A stretch of 64,000 bases of DNA from JAVBJV01 sp031555315 (GTDB lineage Bacteria; Pseudomonadota; Alphaproteobacteria; Acetobacterales; Acetobacteraceae): positions 124,001-188,000 of the forward strand of contig JAVBUO010000008.1 in the NCBI GenBank assembly GCA_031555315.1, in the 5' to 3' direction. Shown here in pieces: positions 25,550 to 35,404 of the stretch. Within the stretch, counting starts at the first letter, position 1, and each line of letters starts with the position of its first letter. The position numbers were made by a program, and so were the translations under genes. The notes under the pieces were generated by a model. The model was not told where the DNA came from. It did no database searches and worked only from the letters and a program-made list of their open reading frames with translations.

Positions 25550-27022
25550 TCAGATACCGCCAAGCGCCAGATACTTGACCTCTAGATAGTCTTCGATCCC
25601 GTATTTGGAACCCTCGCGCCCCAGGCCGCTTTCCTTCATGCCGCCGAACGGGGCGACCTCGGTCGAAATGATCCCCTCGTTGGCACCGACGATCCCGTAT
25701 TCCAACCCTTCCGCTACCCGGAAGATCCGCCCGATATCGCGCGCATAGAAATACGACGCCAGGCCGAATTCGGTATCGTTGGCCAGCCGGATCGCTTCCT
25801 CTTCGGTCTTGAAGCGAAACAGCGGCGCGACCGGGCCGAAGGTTTCATCGCGGAAGATCAGTGCCGCGTATGGTACGTCGGTCAGCACGGTGGGCTGGAA
25901 GAAGTTGCCGCCCTTTTCATGCCGCGCGCCGCCCGACAGCACCTTCGCGCCGTGTTTCACGGCATCGGCGATGTGCTCTTCCACCTTCTTCACCGCATCG
26001 GCATTGATCAGCGGCCCCTGCGTAACGCCGGGTTCCATGCCGTTGCCGACCTTCAGCGTCTCGACCGCGGCCTTCAGTTTCTGCGCGAAGGCCTCGTAAA
26101 CACCGTCCTGCACCAGAATGCGGTTCGCACACACGCAGGTCTGCCCGGTATTGCGATATTTCGACACCATCACCCCCTGCACGGCTGCATCCAGGTCGGC
26201 ATCGTCGAATACGATGAACGGCGCGTTGCCACCCAGCTCCATGCTGGTCTTCTTGATCGTCGTCGCACATTGCGCCAGCAACTGCCGCCCGACCTCGGTG
26301 GAACCGGTAAAGCTGAACTTGCGCACGATCGGGTTCGAGGTGAGCTCGCCGCCCGTCTCGCCCGCCGGGCCGGTGATCACGTTGCACACCCCCGCCGGCA
26401 TGCCGGCGCGTTCGCTCAGCACCGCCAGCGCCAGCGCCGAGAACGGCGTCTGGCTGGCCGGACGCAGCACCCCCGTACAGCCCGCCGCCCAGCCCGGCCC
26501 TGCCTTACGCGTGATCATCGCCGAGGGAAAATTCCACGGCGTAACGGCGGCGAACACACCGATCGGCTCCTTTAACACCAGAATGCGCCGCCCGTTGGCG
26601 TTCTGCGGGATCGTATCGCCATAGATACGTTTGCCCTCTTCCGCAAACCATTCGATGAACGACGCAGCATAGGCGATCTCGCCCTTCGCCTCGGCCAGCG
26701 GCTTACCCTGCTCCGCCGTCATGATCGCCGCCAGATCGTCGGCATTGGCGAGCATCAGGTTGTGCAGCCGCCGCAGAACCGCCGCGCGGTCCTTGGCCAG
26801 CATCGCGCGCCAGGCGGGCAGCGCACGGTGCGCCGCCTCGATGGCGCGCCGCGTCTCGGCCGCGCCCATCGCCGGAACCGCGCCGATCACCGCACCGGTC
26901 GCAGGATTTCTGACCTGAAACGTCTTGCCGCTGTCGGCACCCACCCAGGCCCCGTCGATAAAATTGGACTGCCGGAAAAGTTCCGGATCTTTCAATGGCA
27001 TCCCCGCCACCTGTTCAAGCAT
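25550..27022 (-). CDS. gabD: Succinate-semialdehyde dehydrogenase (NADP-type)
   Basis: Oxidises succinic semialdehyde to succinate, the last step of the GABA shunt. The 490 residues have the aldehyde dehydrogenase motifs: N164 in PWNFP, E262 in SMELGGNAPF and the catalytic C296 in GQTCVCAN. A second cysteine two residues on gives the CxC pair linked to redox regulation in some family members. The nucleotide-site lysine, usually KPAS, is arginine here (R187 in VLRPAS), a conservative but uncommon change. The start at 27022 has an AGGGGGAA ribosome site. It is the first gene before gor. Confidence 0.92.
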   Translation of the reverse strand: MLEQVAGMPLKDPELFRQSNFIDGAWVGADSGKTFQVRNPATGAVIGAVPAMGAAETRRAIEAAHRALPAWRAMLAKDRAAVLRRLHNLMLANADDLAAIMTAEQGKPLAEAKGEIAYAASFIEWFAEEGKRIYGDTIPQNANGRRILVLKEPIGVFAAVTPWNFPSAMITRKAGPGWAAGCTGVLRPASQTPFSALALAVLSERAGMPAGVCNVITGPAGETGGELTSNPIVRKFSFTGSTEVGRQLLAQCATTIKKTSMELGGNAPFIVFDDADLDAAVQGVMVSKYRNTGQTCVCANRILVQDGVYEAFAQKLKAAVETLKVGNGMEPGVTQGPLINADAVKKVEEHIADAVKHGAKVLSGGARHEKGGNFFQPTVLTDVPYAALIFRDETFGPVAPLFRFKTEEEAIRLANDTEFGLASYFYARDIGRIFRVAEGLEYGIVGANEGIISTEVAPFGGMKESGLGREGSKYGIEDYLEVKYLALGGI

Positions 27023-27144
27023 GGAATTCCCCCCTGTTCCCGATACAAAACAAAATATGGAGCTTATCGTTGCCGGGTAAACCCATTATCGGCAAGATGG
27101 CGTGCGCCTTACACATGCCTCATTGTTATTCAAGAAAGACGACT

Positions 27145-29019
27145 ATGCGTTCGGCTTCTGTTCGTACCCTCCTGTATAGTACCATTCTGCTTGCTCCCGC
27201 CATCCTGTCCAAGGCGCAAGCCGCCGACCCTCAGCCTTACGCACCGACCATCACCGAAACCGATGACAGCGAACTGAACGAAGCGGTCCGCAATGTATCG
27301 CAACTGGAAAAGTTACGCGAATCCGCGCCGGTATCCCCCGGCGCATTGATCATGCGCGCCCGCGGCGATCTGGAACGCGCCGGTTCGGTCCTGCGCGCGC
27401 TAGGATATTTCGACGCCAGCGTTTCCGTGCAGATCGCCGGACTGAACTTCGACGATCCCACGCTGCACGACCGGCTGGAAGCCGCCCCCGCCACCCCGCC
27501 CGTGCCAGTGCGGGTGCAGATCACGCCCGGCCCCGTCACCACGATTTCCACCGTCAGCGTAACCGCCGCCGACGGCGCGCCGCTGCCCGCCGATATTGCC
27601 GCACGGGCCGGGCTGGAGACCGGCAAGCCTGCCCGCGGCAGCGACATTCTGGCCGCCGAAGGCCGCGTGATCGCCGCCCTGCGCGATGCCGGTCACGCCT
27701 ATGCCCGGGTCGGCGAGCGCACCCTGACCCGCGACCCCGCCACCCGCACCCTGAGCGTGGAACTGCGTTTCGATCCCGGCCCGCGCGTCACGCTCGGCCA
27801 TATCGGCGTCACCGGTCTCGACCGGCTCGACCCGGCGTTCGCGCAGCGCCGGCTCGATGCACGGCGCGGCCGCCCCTATTCCCCTGCCGAGGTCGAAGCG
27901 ACCCGGCGCGAACTGCTCGATCTTGGCGTGTTCAGCGGTGTGCGCGGGCGGCTGGCCGAACACCCCAACCCCGACAACAGCGCCGACCTGACGTTCGAAG
28001 CCACCGAGCGCGCACGGCGTCAGGTCAGTTTCTCGGGTGCCTACGCAACCTCGGAAGGCGGTTCGGTCGGGGCGCGCTGGATGCACCGCAACCTGTTCGG
28101 CAACGCCGAACGGCTGCAAGCCGAAGCCGAGGTCAACAACATCGGCAATCGCGGCGCGGCCGATTTCGGCTATCGCGCCGGGCTGAGCTTCGCGATGCCC
28201 GACTTCATGGAGCTGCACCAGACGCTGCGTCTGGACCTGACCGGGCTGCGCGAACTGACCGACGCCTACGACCGTGACGCCATCCTGGCCGGCGCCTATA
28301 TCGACCGGCCGCTGATCCCTTATCTGACCGGCAGTCTGGGCGTGTCGTTCGAGCAGAGCCATATCACCGACCGCAGCGTCGATCTGGGCATCAACGGGGA
28401 CACGCACGACTACACGCTGATCGGCATTCCGCTGATCCTGACCTGGGACAATGCCGGCAACCCGCTCGATTCCGTACGCGGCGTGCGCGCCAAGATGCAG
28501 CTCACCCCGTATGTGGTGTCGAGCGGCACCGTGCCGGGGTTGACGACATTTTCGATCCAGGGATCGACCTATTACGATCTTTCGGACAGCGGGCGTTCGG
28601 TGCTGGCGCTGCGCGGGCAGTTCGGCATGGCGATGGGCGGCGATCCCGCCGAGATGCCCGCCCACCTGCGCCTGTATGCGGGCGGCAGCGGCACGGTGCG
28701 CGGCTTCGCCTATCAGTCGGTCGGGCCCCAGGGCCGTGACGACAAACCGCTGGGCGGTTCCACCATGTTCGCGGGCAGCGTCGAATTCCGCCAGCGTTTC
28801 TGGGAAAGTTGGGGCGCTGCGGTGTTCGTCGACGCCGGCGGCGTGGGCGAAGGCAACGCGCCGGACTTTCCGTCCACCATCGCGGTGGGCGCGGGCGTCG
28901 GCATCCGCTATTATACGGGCATCGGCCCGATCCGCGCCGACATCGCTTTCCCGGTCAGCGGCAGGCGCGACGGTGATTCCGGCTTTCAGTTCTACATCGG
29001 CATCGGGCAGGCATTCTGA
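27145..29019 (+). CDS. tamA: Outer-membrane translocation and assembly protein TamA (Omp85 family)
   Basis: Outer-membrane partner of TamB, helping to insert certain outer-membrane proteins. The protein has 624 residues. A signal peptide (MRSASVRTLLYSTILLAPA, cut after AQA) is followed by POTRA domains to about residue 280. A 16-strand barrel follows, ending in IGIGQAF with a terminal phenylalanine as expected for barrel proteins. The frame is open further upstream, but only the ATG at 27145 gives a proper signal peptide, and AAGAAAG precedes it. Its stop overlaps the tamB start (TGATG). Confidence 0.94.
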   Translation: MRSASVRTLLYSTILLAPAILSKAQAADPQPYAPTITETDDSELNEAVRNVSQLEKLRESAPVSPGALIMRARGDLERAGSVLRALGYFDASVSVQIAGLNFDDPTLHDRLEAAPATPPVPVRVQITPGPVTTISTVSVTAADGAPLPADIAARAGLETGKPARGSDILAAEGRVIAALRDAGHAYARVGERTLTRDPATRTLSVELRFDPGPRVTLGHIGVTGLDRLDPAFAQRRLDARRGRPYSPAEVEATRRELLDLGVFSGVRGRLAEHPNPDNSADLTFEATERARRQVSFSGAYATSEGGSVGARWMHRNLFGNAERLQAEAEVNNIGNRGAADFGYRAGLSFAMPDFMELHQTLRLDLTGLRELTDAYDRDAILAGAYIDRPLIPYLTGSLGVSFEQSHITDRSVDLGINGDTHDYTLIGIPLILTWDNAGNPLDSVRGVRAKMQLTPYVVSSGTVPGLTTFSIQGSTYYDLSDSGRSVLALRGQFGMAMGGDPAEMPAHLRLYAGGSGTVRGFAYQSVGPQGRDDKPLGGSTMFAGSVEFRQRFWESWGAAVFVDAGGVGEGNAPDFPSTIAVGAGVGIRYYTGIGPIRADIAFPVSGRRDGDSGFQFYIGIGQAF

Positions 29020-32000
29020 TGCGCAGGTTTTTCAAAATTCTGGCGTGGGTTCTGGCGGTTCCGCTCGTCCTGATCCTGCTGGTCGTCCTGGGGCTGGAAA
29101 CCGGCATCGGGCAGAACGCGTTGCGTGCCGCCATCGTCAAGTTCGCGGGCGTGCAGATCGGCCGGATCGACGGATCGCCGCTGCGCCACACCACTGTCAG
29201 CGACATCGCGCTGACCGACGCGAACGGCACCTGGCTGACCGTACAGCAGGTCGAACTGCGCTGGTCGCCGTTCGCGCTGCTGTCGCGCCGCGTGCAGGTC
29301 GACCTGCTGGCCGTCACCGCGCCGAACGTCATCCGCGCGCCGGTGTCCGAAGCCGCCGCCACGCCACCCGAACCCGCCGCACCGTCCAGTGGCCCGCTGC
29401 TGCCCGTGCATGTGCGCATTGCCGATCTGCGGATCGATAACGCGCAGCTCGGCGAGGCGATCGCCGGCCTACCGATCACACTGAACGGCAGCGGACAGGC
29501 GACGCTGGCACGCGATCTGCGCGGCGGCGGCGCGTTCTCGTTCGCAACGCTTACTCCTGCGGGGGGTTCTTACGAGATCACCTGGGATTACGCGGAACGC
29601 ATCGAGGCGAAGATCACCGTCGCCGAACCGGACGGCGGCGTGATCGCGCGGCTTGCGCAGTTGCCCGCGCTGGGGGCGCTGCGCGTCGATGCGGCATCGA
29701 CCGGCCCGGCCGACGGCGCGGACGTCAATGCGCGCATCACCCTGGCCTCGGGGCTGGAGGCCACCATCGCCGGACGGCTGGACGCGATCGGCGCGACATC
29801 CGACCTGCGCATCAACGCCGCCATCGGCAGGGCAACGCTGAGCACACTTCTGGCCGGCGCGGCCGAGGTCGGCAACGTCACCGCCGATCTGCATGTCACC
29901 GGCAAACTGACCGACCCCGACGCCACCGCCACGCTGGCCATCGCCGATGCCGGCGCGCAGGGTGCCGCCGTGGCGCGCACCGACATCGCGCTGAACACCA
30001 GCGTGGGCGCGGCGGGGCGCAGCATCGCCGCGCGCGTCACCGCCCAGGGCATCGCCCTGCCCGCGCCGATGCCCGCGCCACCCGCCGAACCGGCCCGGCT
30101 GGACGCGGCACTGCTGCTGGAACCGTCCGGCATACTGCGCATCGACAGTGCGACGTTGCGCCACCCGTGGGTCTCGGCCGACGCGACGGGCGCGCTGAAC
30201 CCGGACGGCACGCGCACCGCGACCGCCAGCATCAGCGTGCCCGACCTGAAACCCTTCGCCGCCGCGTCGGGCATGGCGGGCGCGCTGAACGCCACCGCGC
30301 ACCTGACCGCCGACGGCACCATTGCGCTCGACGCCCGGCTGCGCGACGTGACCGGCCCCGGCCCGGTCGCCGGGCTGCTGGCCCCGGAATCGCATCTGCA
30401 GGCCCGCCTGAACCCCGGCGACACGCTGCGCATCGAAATGTTGAAACTCGACGGTCCCGCCGTGCATCTCGACGCTGCGGGACAGGTGGGCGACGCGCTG
30501 GACCTGCGCGCCACGCTGGACCTGCCGCGTCTGGCGGTGCTGGCGCCGCAACTGGAAGGCAACGCCCGCGCGCAGATCACCGCCAGCGGCCGCACCGCCG
30601 ACCCCGGCGCGGTGGTGCAGATCGACATCCCGCAGCTCGCCGTCGCCAATCTGGGGCGTGGCCATCTGACACTGCATGCCGACGCCAAGACACTGGTCTC
30701 CGCCCCCGACCTGAACCTGACCGGAACCGGTGAACTGGCCGGCGAGCCGATCACCGCCGCCGTGCGTGTGCTGCCGCAGCCCGGCGGCGCGATTCAACTG
30801 CCGCCGGCACGCCTCGCCTGGGGCAGCACACAACTGGCCGCGGAAGGCACACTGCTGGCCGACGGCCGCCCCGACCTGACCGCCAGCCTGAACGTGCCCA
30901 ATCTGGAACGGATCGGCATGCTGATCGGCCAGGCGCTGCACGGCGCGATCGAGGCCCATGCCACGCTGCGCCCGTCGGGCGAGGCCGTGAACGCCGAAGC
31001 GGTGCTGACCGCCACACGCATCACAGCCCCCGGCGCGCGGGCCGAGCGCGTGCATCTGACCGCTACCGCCACCGATGCGCTGCGCGCGCCGGTGTTGAAC
31101 GCCACGCTGGATCTGGCCGGCATCACCGCCGGCGGCACGACGACGGGCGGACAGATCACCGCGCGCGGCGGGCTGGATGCGCTGGATATTCAAGCGGCAC
31201 TGTCGGGCACCGACCATGCGCTGAACACCCATGCGCGTTACAGCACACCGTCGCAGTTGCGCATCGCCACCCTGACCGGGCGCTGGAAGGGCGAGACGGC
31301 GACGCTCGCCGCCCCCGCCACACTGAACTTCGACAACGGCGTCGATATCGACAAGCTCACCCTGCGGCTGCGTGACGGCAGCATCGAAGCCTCGGGGCAT
31401 GCGGGCGACACGCTGGATCTGCGTCTTGCGATCCGCCGCCTGCCGCTGGCGCTGGCCGCCATCGCCGCCCCAGACCTGCAACTGAGCGGCACGCTGGAAG
31501 CCGACGCGACGATCCGCGGCACGCCCGCCGCGCCCGACGGCACGGCGCGCATCACGGCGCGCAGCGTGCGTCTGCCGAATACCCCGGTGATGGATGCCGA
31601 GACCGACATCCGTCTGGCGGGCGGCAACGCCAACGTCGATGCACGTCTGCGCTCGGGCAGCAGGATGCAATTGCGCGCCGTCGCGCAGACGCCGATCAGT
31701 GCGCCGATGCGCACCCAGGGCACGCTGGACGGCACCGTCGATCTGGCGCTGCTCGACCCGATCCTCTCGGCCGACGGGCGGCGCGCGCGCGGCACGGTGC
31801 GCGTCGCGCTGCGTGCCCAGGGAACCGACCTGTCGGGCGATGTCAGCCTGAACAACGCCTCGTTCGAGGACATGGGCATGGGGGTGCGCGTGGCGGGAAT
31901 CACCGGACGTGTGCGCGGCTCGGGCGAGCAGCTGACCTTCGACATCAACGCACGCAGCGGTGGCGGGCAACTGGCGCTGACCGGCACCGCGCAACCGTTG

Positions 32001-33026
32001 CAGCCGGAGGTTCCCGTCGATCTGCGCATCGTCGCGCAGAACACCGGGATCGCCGTCGGCGAGATGCTGACCGCACGTTTCAACGCCGACATCCGTGCCG
32101 CCGGCGCCGCGCTGGGCACATTGCCGGTGACCGGTAATGTCACCGTGCTGCACGCCGATATCCGCCTGCCCGATCAGATCCCCGCCAGCGTCACCGAACT
32201 GCCGGTGCGCACCGTGGGCGAACGCCGCGCGGCGGCGCGCCCGGCAACCGGGCGTCCGGCAGCGGGACGCAATCGTCCTCCGTCCCCGCAGCCCGCACCG
32301 GCCACCAGCAGCGTCGTGCAACTGAATATCGCCATCGACGCGCCGCGCGCCGTGTTCATTCGCGGCATGGGGCTGGACGCCGAAATGGGCGGCAATCTGC
32401 GCGTGCAGGGCACGGCGGCGGCGCCGGTGATGTCGGGGCAACTCGACATGCGCCGCGGCACGCTGGCAAAGTTTTCGCAAACCTTCGACTTCCGGCGCGG
32501 CAAGATCGATTTCGACGGCGCCGAAGGGCTGGTTCCGTCGCTGGATTTCGAAGCCGCGACCCTTACGGACGACATCACCGGGCTGATCCGCGTCGGCGGG
32601 CTGGCCACCGCGCCGAAGATCACCATCACGTCGGAACCCGAAATGCCGTCCGACGAGGTGCTGTCGCGCATCCTGTTCGGCCGCGCGACCAGCACCCTGA
32701 CCCCGCTGCAGGCCGTCCAGCTGGCGCAGGCCGCCGCCGAACTGGCCGGCGTGGGCGGTGGCGGTCCCGGCATCGTCGATCGCGTGCGCCAGGGGCTGGG
32801 GCTGGACCGGCTGAACGTCGACGGTGGCGATGGCGCGGGCCGTGCGCCCTCGGTCGAGGCGGGGCGCTATGTCGCCGACGGCGTGTATCTGGGGGCGCGC
32901 CAGTCCAACACCGGCACGCCGCAGGCGACCATCCAGATCGAGGTTCTGCCCGGCGTGAAGCTGGAAGCCGACCTCGGTGCCGAGGAAGGGAGCCGGGTTG
33001 GCGCCAGCTGGGGCTTCGACTATTAG
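29019..33026 (+). CDS. tamB: Translocation and assembly module protein TamB
   Basis: Large AsmA/TamB-type protein (1335 residues) that spans the periplasm. An N-terminal membrane anchor covers about residues 5-28, followed by a very long region of repetitive beta structure rich in Asp, Ala, Thr and Gly. The conserved DUF490 domain lies at the C-terminus (RGTLAKFSQTFDFRRGKIDF, and later SRILFGRATSTLTPLQAVQL). The protein ends SWGFDY. Current models give TamB-like proteins a role in phospholipid transport or outer-membrane protein assembly. It is translationally coupled to tamA. Its stop codon is followed at once by a foldback repeat (33027-33148). Confidence 0.94.
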   Translation: MRRFFKILAWVLAVPLVLILLVVLGLETGIGQNALRAAIVKFAGVQIGRIDGSPLRHTTVSDIALTDANGTWLTVQQVELRWSPFALLSRRVQVDLLAVTAPNVIRAPVSEAAATPPEPAAPSSGPLLPVHVRIADLRIDNAQLGEAIAGLPITLNGSGQATLARDLRGGGAFSFATLTPAGGSYEITWDYAERIEAKITVAEPDGGVIARLAQLPALGALRVDAASTGPADGADVNARITLASGLEATIAGRLDAIGATSDLRINAAIGRATLSTLLAGAAEVGNVTADLHVTGKLTDPDATATLAIADAGAQGAAVARTDIALNTSVGAAGRSIAARVTAQGIALPAPMPAPPAEPARLDAALLLEPSGILRIDSATLRHPWVSADATGALNPDGTRTATASISVPDLKPFAAASGMAGALNATAHLTADGTIALDARLRDVTGPGPVAGLLAPESHLQARLNPGDTLRIEMLKLDGPAVHLDAAGQVGDALDLRATLDLPRLAVLAPQLEGNARAQITASGRTADPGAVVQIDIPQLAVANLGRGHLTLHADAKTLVSAPDLNLTGTGELAGEPITAAVRVLPQPGGAIQLPPARLAWGSTQLAAEGTLLADGRPDLTASLNVPNLERIGMLIGQALHGAIEAHATLRPSGEAVNAEAVLTATRITAPGARAERVHLTATATDALRAPVLNATLDLAGITAGGTTTGGQITARGGLDALDIQAALSGTDHALNTHARYSTPSQLRIATLTGRWKGETATLAAPATLNFDNGVDIDKLTLRLRDGSIEASGHAGDTLDLRLAIRRLPLALAAIAAPDLQLSGTLEADATIRGTPAAPDGTARITARSVRLPNTPVMDAETDIRLAGGNANVDARLRSGSRMQLRAVAQTPISAPMRTQGTLDGTVDLALLDPILSADGRRARGTVRVALRAQGTDLSGDVSLNNASFEDMGMGVRVAGITGRVRGSGEQLTFDINARSGGGQLALTGTAQPLQPEVPVDLRIVAQNTGIAVGEMLTARFNADIRAAGAALGTLPVTGNVTVLHADIRLPDQIPASVTELPVRTVGERRAAARPATGRPAAGRNRPPSPQPAPATSSVVQLNIAIDAPRAVFIRGMGLDAEMGGNLRVQGTAAAPVMSGQLDMRRGTLAKFSQTFDFRRGKIDFDGAEGLVPSLDFEAATLTDDITGLIRVGGLATAPKITITSEPEMPSDEVLSRILFGRATSTLTPLQAVQLAQAAAELAGVGGGGPGIVDRVRQGLGLDRLNVDGGDGAGRAPSVEAGRYVADGVYLGARQSNTGTPQATIQIEVLPGVKLEADLGAEEGSRVGASWGFDY

Positions 33027-33148
33027 GAAAACACGTTCTGGCGGCCGTCTGGCGGCACTTTCCTGCGCTTCCGGTGCTCACGGACATCAGTCCGCTGCGC
33101 GCCGGTTCCCGGCAAGCACCGCCATACGACTCACCATAACGCGTTTTC
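33027..33148 (+). repeat. Foldback intergenic repeat, copy A
   Basis: A 122-base imperfect palindrome starting on the base after the tamB stop codon. Its ends are degenerate inverted repeats (GAAAACACGTTCTGG at the left; GAAAACGCGTTATGG as the complement of the right). It is clearly homologous to copy B at 49067-49190 in the opposite genomic orientation. Identical blocks include gcgcttccggtgctcacgga (33065-33084 here) and gtccgctgcgcgccggttc. It may be a miniature transposable element or a 3'-end hairpin. Confidence 0.8.
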
Positions 33149-33177
33149 GCACCGTGTTCGGGGTGGGAGTAGAGCCG

Positions 33178-33762
33178 ATGATGTATCGTGGGTGGTTCTG
33201 GGTGGTTCTGGCCGTTGCCGGAGGGGCGCAGGCGGCGGACGATGCGCAGCAGCGCGCGGCGATCGCGGCGTTCTGCCCGGCGGCGGGAACGGTGGTGGTG
33301 TCCACGACGGGAGATGTGCGCGCCTATCTCGGCCCGGCGACGAACGACCCCGAACTGTGCCGGCAGACCCTGAACGACCGGCCGATCGATCTGCTGTTCA
33401 ATCTGGAACAGCCCATGTCGCCCGACGCACAGCGCGTCATCCTGCGCCGCCTGTTTCCGTTACAGGCCGGCAGAAAAACCACCGGCGACGTGCCGATGCC
33501 CGGCATGGGCAACAGACTGGCCGTGCAGGACGTCATGGAAGTGCTGCGCGAGGAACAAATCACCGTGCCGGCCGGCACATTCGATACCTGGGCAATCCAG
33601 TACAGCCCCAGCATCCGCAACGGCGAGCGCATCCGCCGCACCGTACGTCTGCTCTGGTTCGACAAGGCGACCGGCGTGGCGGTGCGCGCGCAGACATCGG
33701 TCAACGACGGCTATGGCGATCTCCCGCCCGACTGGGAAGCCGCGCGCATCACCCGGCCGTGA
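33178..33762 (+). CDS. Putative periplasmic protein, tandem paralogue 1
   Basis: A 194-residue exported protein of unknown function. The leader MMYRGWFWVVLAVAGGAQA is a standard signal peptide cut before ADDAQQ. The mature protein shares with the next gene a block AAFCPAAGT, then YLGP..NDPE.C, LLFNL, DAQRV.LRRLFPL, LREE.IT.PAGTFDTW, WFDKATG and PPDWEA near the end. Two early cysteines are conserved between the copies and may pair. The ATG was chosen because the signal peptide begins there with GGGAG upstream; the frame is open further back into tamB. It follows tamB after repeat copy A. Confidence 0.75.
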   Translation: MMYRGWFWVVLAVAGGAQAADDAQQRAAIAAFCPAAGTVVVSTTGDVRAYLGPATNDPELCRQTLNDRPIDLLFNLEQPMSPDAQRVILRRLFPLQAGRKTTGDVPMPGMGNRLAVQDVMEVLREEQITVPAGTFDTWAIQYSPSIRNGERIRRTVRLLWFDKATGVAVRAQTSVNDGYGDLPPDWEAARITRP

Positions 33763-33829
33763 TGCACCGCCCCCAGGCAATTCTGCTTGCCGGGTTCAGC
33801 CGGTTTTCTCCGAACGTTCAGAGACACTC

Positions 33830-34459
33830 ATGTTTCAGCATCATCATTTCTGGATCGCGCTCATCATCGCGGCATGCACACAGACGGCAGTGGCAAGCAC
33901 TTCGCAACAGCGCGCGGCAAACGCTGCCTTCTGCCCCGCCGCAGGCACCACCGTGATGACCGACACCGGTGATACGTATACCTATCTTGGCCCGGCAGAG
34001 AACGATCCCGAGATGTGCGTACGAGCGCACAACGGAGATCCGGTCAATCTTCTGTTCAATCTGGCAGCACCGATCAACCGGAGCGCACCGGAAGGATCGG
34101 CCGATGCACAACGTGTCATGCTGCGCCGCCTGTTCCCATTACGGGCAGGTGCAAAAACCGAGGGGCACTTCACCGTCTCCGTTCAGAATCGCACCGTATC
34201 CTCGCAGAGAACACTGGAAGTCCTGCGCGAGGAACGAATCACCATCCCGGCCGGCACCTTCGATACCTGGGTCATCCAAAGCAGCGTCAATTCCCGCAGC
34301 GATCGACGCCTGAATAATGGCGTGTTTCACATGGTGACCCTCACCTGGTTCGACAAAGCGACCGGCACAGCCTTACGGATGCGGGTATTGACGCATGATA
34401 CAGGCCTGTCGTCCTCGCCGCCCGACTGGGAGGCCGTGCGCGTCACCCAGCCGCGGTAA
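33830..34459 (+). CDS. Putative periplasmic protein, tandem paralogue 2
   Basis: A 209-residue exported protein, similar to the product of the gene 67 bases upstream. The signal peptide MFQHHHFWIALIIAACTQTAVA is followed by STSQQRAANAAFCPAAGT. All the shared blocks listed for paralogue 1 are present, including PAGTFDTWVIQ and WFDKATGTALR. A 10-residue insertion (SAPEGSADAQ) precedes the RRLFPL block. The cysteine inside the signal peptide is not in a good lipobox. The last 17 bases overlap the end of the convergent panE gene. The function is unknown. Confidence 0.75.
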   Translation: MFQHHHFWIALIIAACTQTAVASTSQQRAANAAFCPAAGTTVMTDTGDTYTYLGPAENDPEMCVRAHNGDPVNLLFNLAAPINRSAPEGSADAQRVMLRRLFPLRAGAKTEGHFTVSVQNRTVSSQRTLEVLREERITIPAGTFDTWVIQSSVNSRSDRRLNNGVFHMVTLTWFDKATGTALRMRVLTHDTGLSSSPPDWEAVRVTQPR

Positions 34460-35378
34460 CCGCCGTGCGGGCGCGGCGCGCCTCGTACGCCTTCAGATGC
34501 GTATAGGCGATCTTCAGCAGTGGCGCAGCGCCTGGCCGTGCGCGACGCAGCAGGTCGCCGATCACATGATCGGCTTCGATCCGCGTGCCATTTTCAATAT
34601 CGCGCAGCATCGAGGCTGTCAGCAGCGATCCCTGTTCGGCCAGCCGCTTATGCGCGAGATCGATCCGCGACTTGCGCGGCGCATAGCCCGACGCGGCCGC
34701 GATCGCCGCGCATTCTTCGAACAGCGCCAGCAGAAAATCTCCGCCGCCCGCGGTGATAATGTCGCCGACCGGCGCGCGCATCAGGCCGGTGGCCCCGGCC
34801 AGCGTCGCCAGGAACGTCCATTTCTCCCACATCTCGAGCATGATGTCGGCAGAGGCCTGGCTGTCGAACTGCGCGCCCGCCATCTGCTGTGCAATTGCCG
34901 TCGCGCGATCCGAAAGGCCGCCCGCAACCTCGCCGAACGACAGGGAGCAGAATGGGCTCATGTGCACGATGCCGCCCGCATCGTCCAGAGTGGCGGCGAT
35001 CTGCGCCTGCCCGCCCAGCACGCGCTGCGCGCCGAAACGTTCTGTCAGATAATCGATATGCATCAACCCGTTCAGCACCGGGATGATCGCCGTCTGCGCC
35101 CCCACCGCCGGGGCCATCGCATCGGCGGCATCGGTCAGGTCGTACGCCTTGCAGCCCAGCAGCACGACGTCGAAGGTCTCGCGCAGCGTATCCTGCGTCA
35201 GCGTCTGCGGCGGCGGCAAGGCGGCGTCGCCCAGCGGGCTTTTGATCGTCAGTCCCGTCGCCGCCAGTTGCCCGGCCCGGCGCGGGCGGACCAGGAACGT
35301 CACGTCGCGGCCGATCTGGATCAGCCGCCCGCCATAATACCCGCCCAGCGCGCCTGCGCCGACGATCAGAAACCGCAT
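34443..35378 (-). CDS. panE: 2-dehydropantoate 2-reductase
   Basis: NADPH-dependent reduction of ketopantoate to pantoate in pantothenate (coenzyme A) synthesis. The 311-residue protein opens with the Rossmann motif LIVGAGALGGYYGGRL. It has the conserved lysine-containing LGCKAYDLTDA block and the C-terminal EADHVIGDLL segment typical of the ApbA/PanE family. Family members acting on other 2-oxo acids exist, so the exact substrate is inferred. It follows glmS by 26 bases with no terminator, suggesting glmU-glmS-panE co-transcription. Confidence 0.87.
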   Translation of the reverse strand: MRFLIVGAGALGGYYGGRLIQIGRDVTFLVRPRRAGQLAATGLTIKSPLGDAALPPPQTLTQDTLRETFDVVLLGCKAYDLTDAADAMAPAVGAQTAIIPVLNGLMHIDYLTERFGAQRVLGGQAQIAATLDDAGGIVHMSPFCSLSFGEVAGGLSDRATAIAQQMAGAQFDSQASADIMLEMWEKWTFLATLAGATGLMRAPVGDIITAGGGDFLLALFEECAAIAAASGYAPRKSRIDLAHKRLAEQGSLLTASMLRDIENGTRIEADHVIGDLLRRARPGAAPLLKIAYTHLKAYEARRARTAVTAAG

Positions 35379-35404
35379 GGTCGTTTCTCCCTGCTTACGT
35401 CCCG

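Noticed and set aside
29469..32480. A 1003-codon open frame antisense to tamB.
   Set aside because: Low-complexity Arg/Gly/Gln composition with no signal or domain. It arises from the repetitive GC-rich tamB sequence.
29019..33026. Internal DNA repetitiveness of tamB as a possible repeat array.
   Set aside because: The repetition is at the protein level (beta-strand repeats rich in Asp, Ala and Thr). I see no fixed-length DNA repeat or spacer pattern, so it is not a CRISPR or minisatellite.
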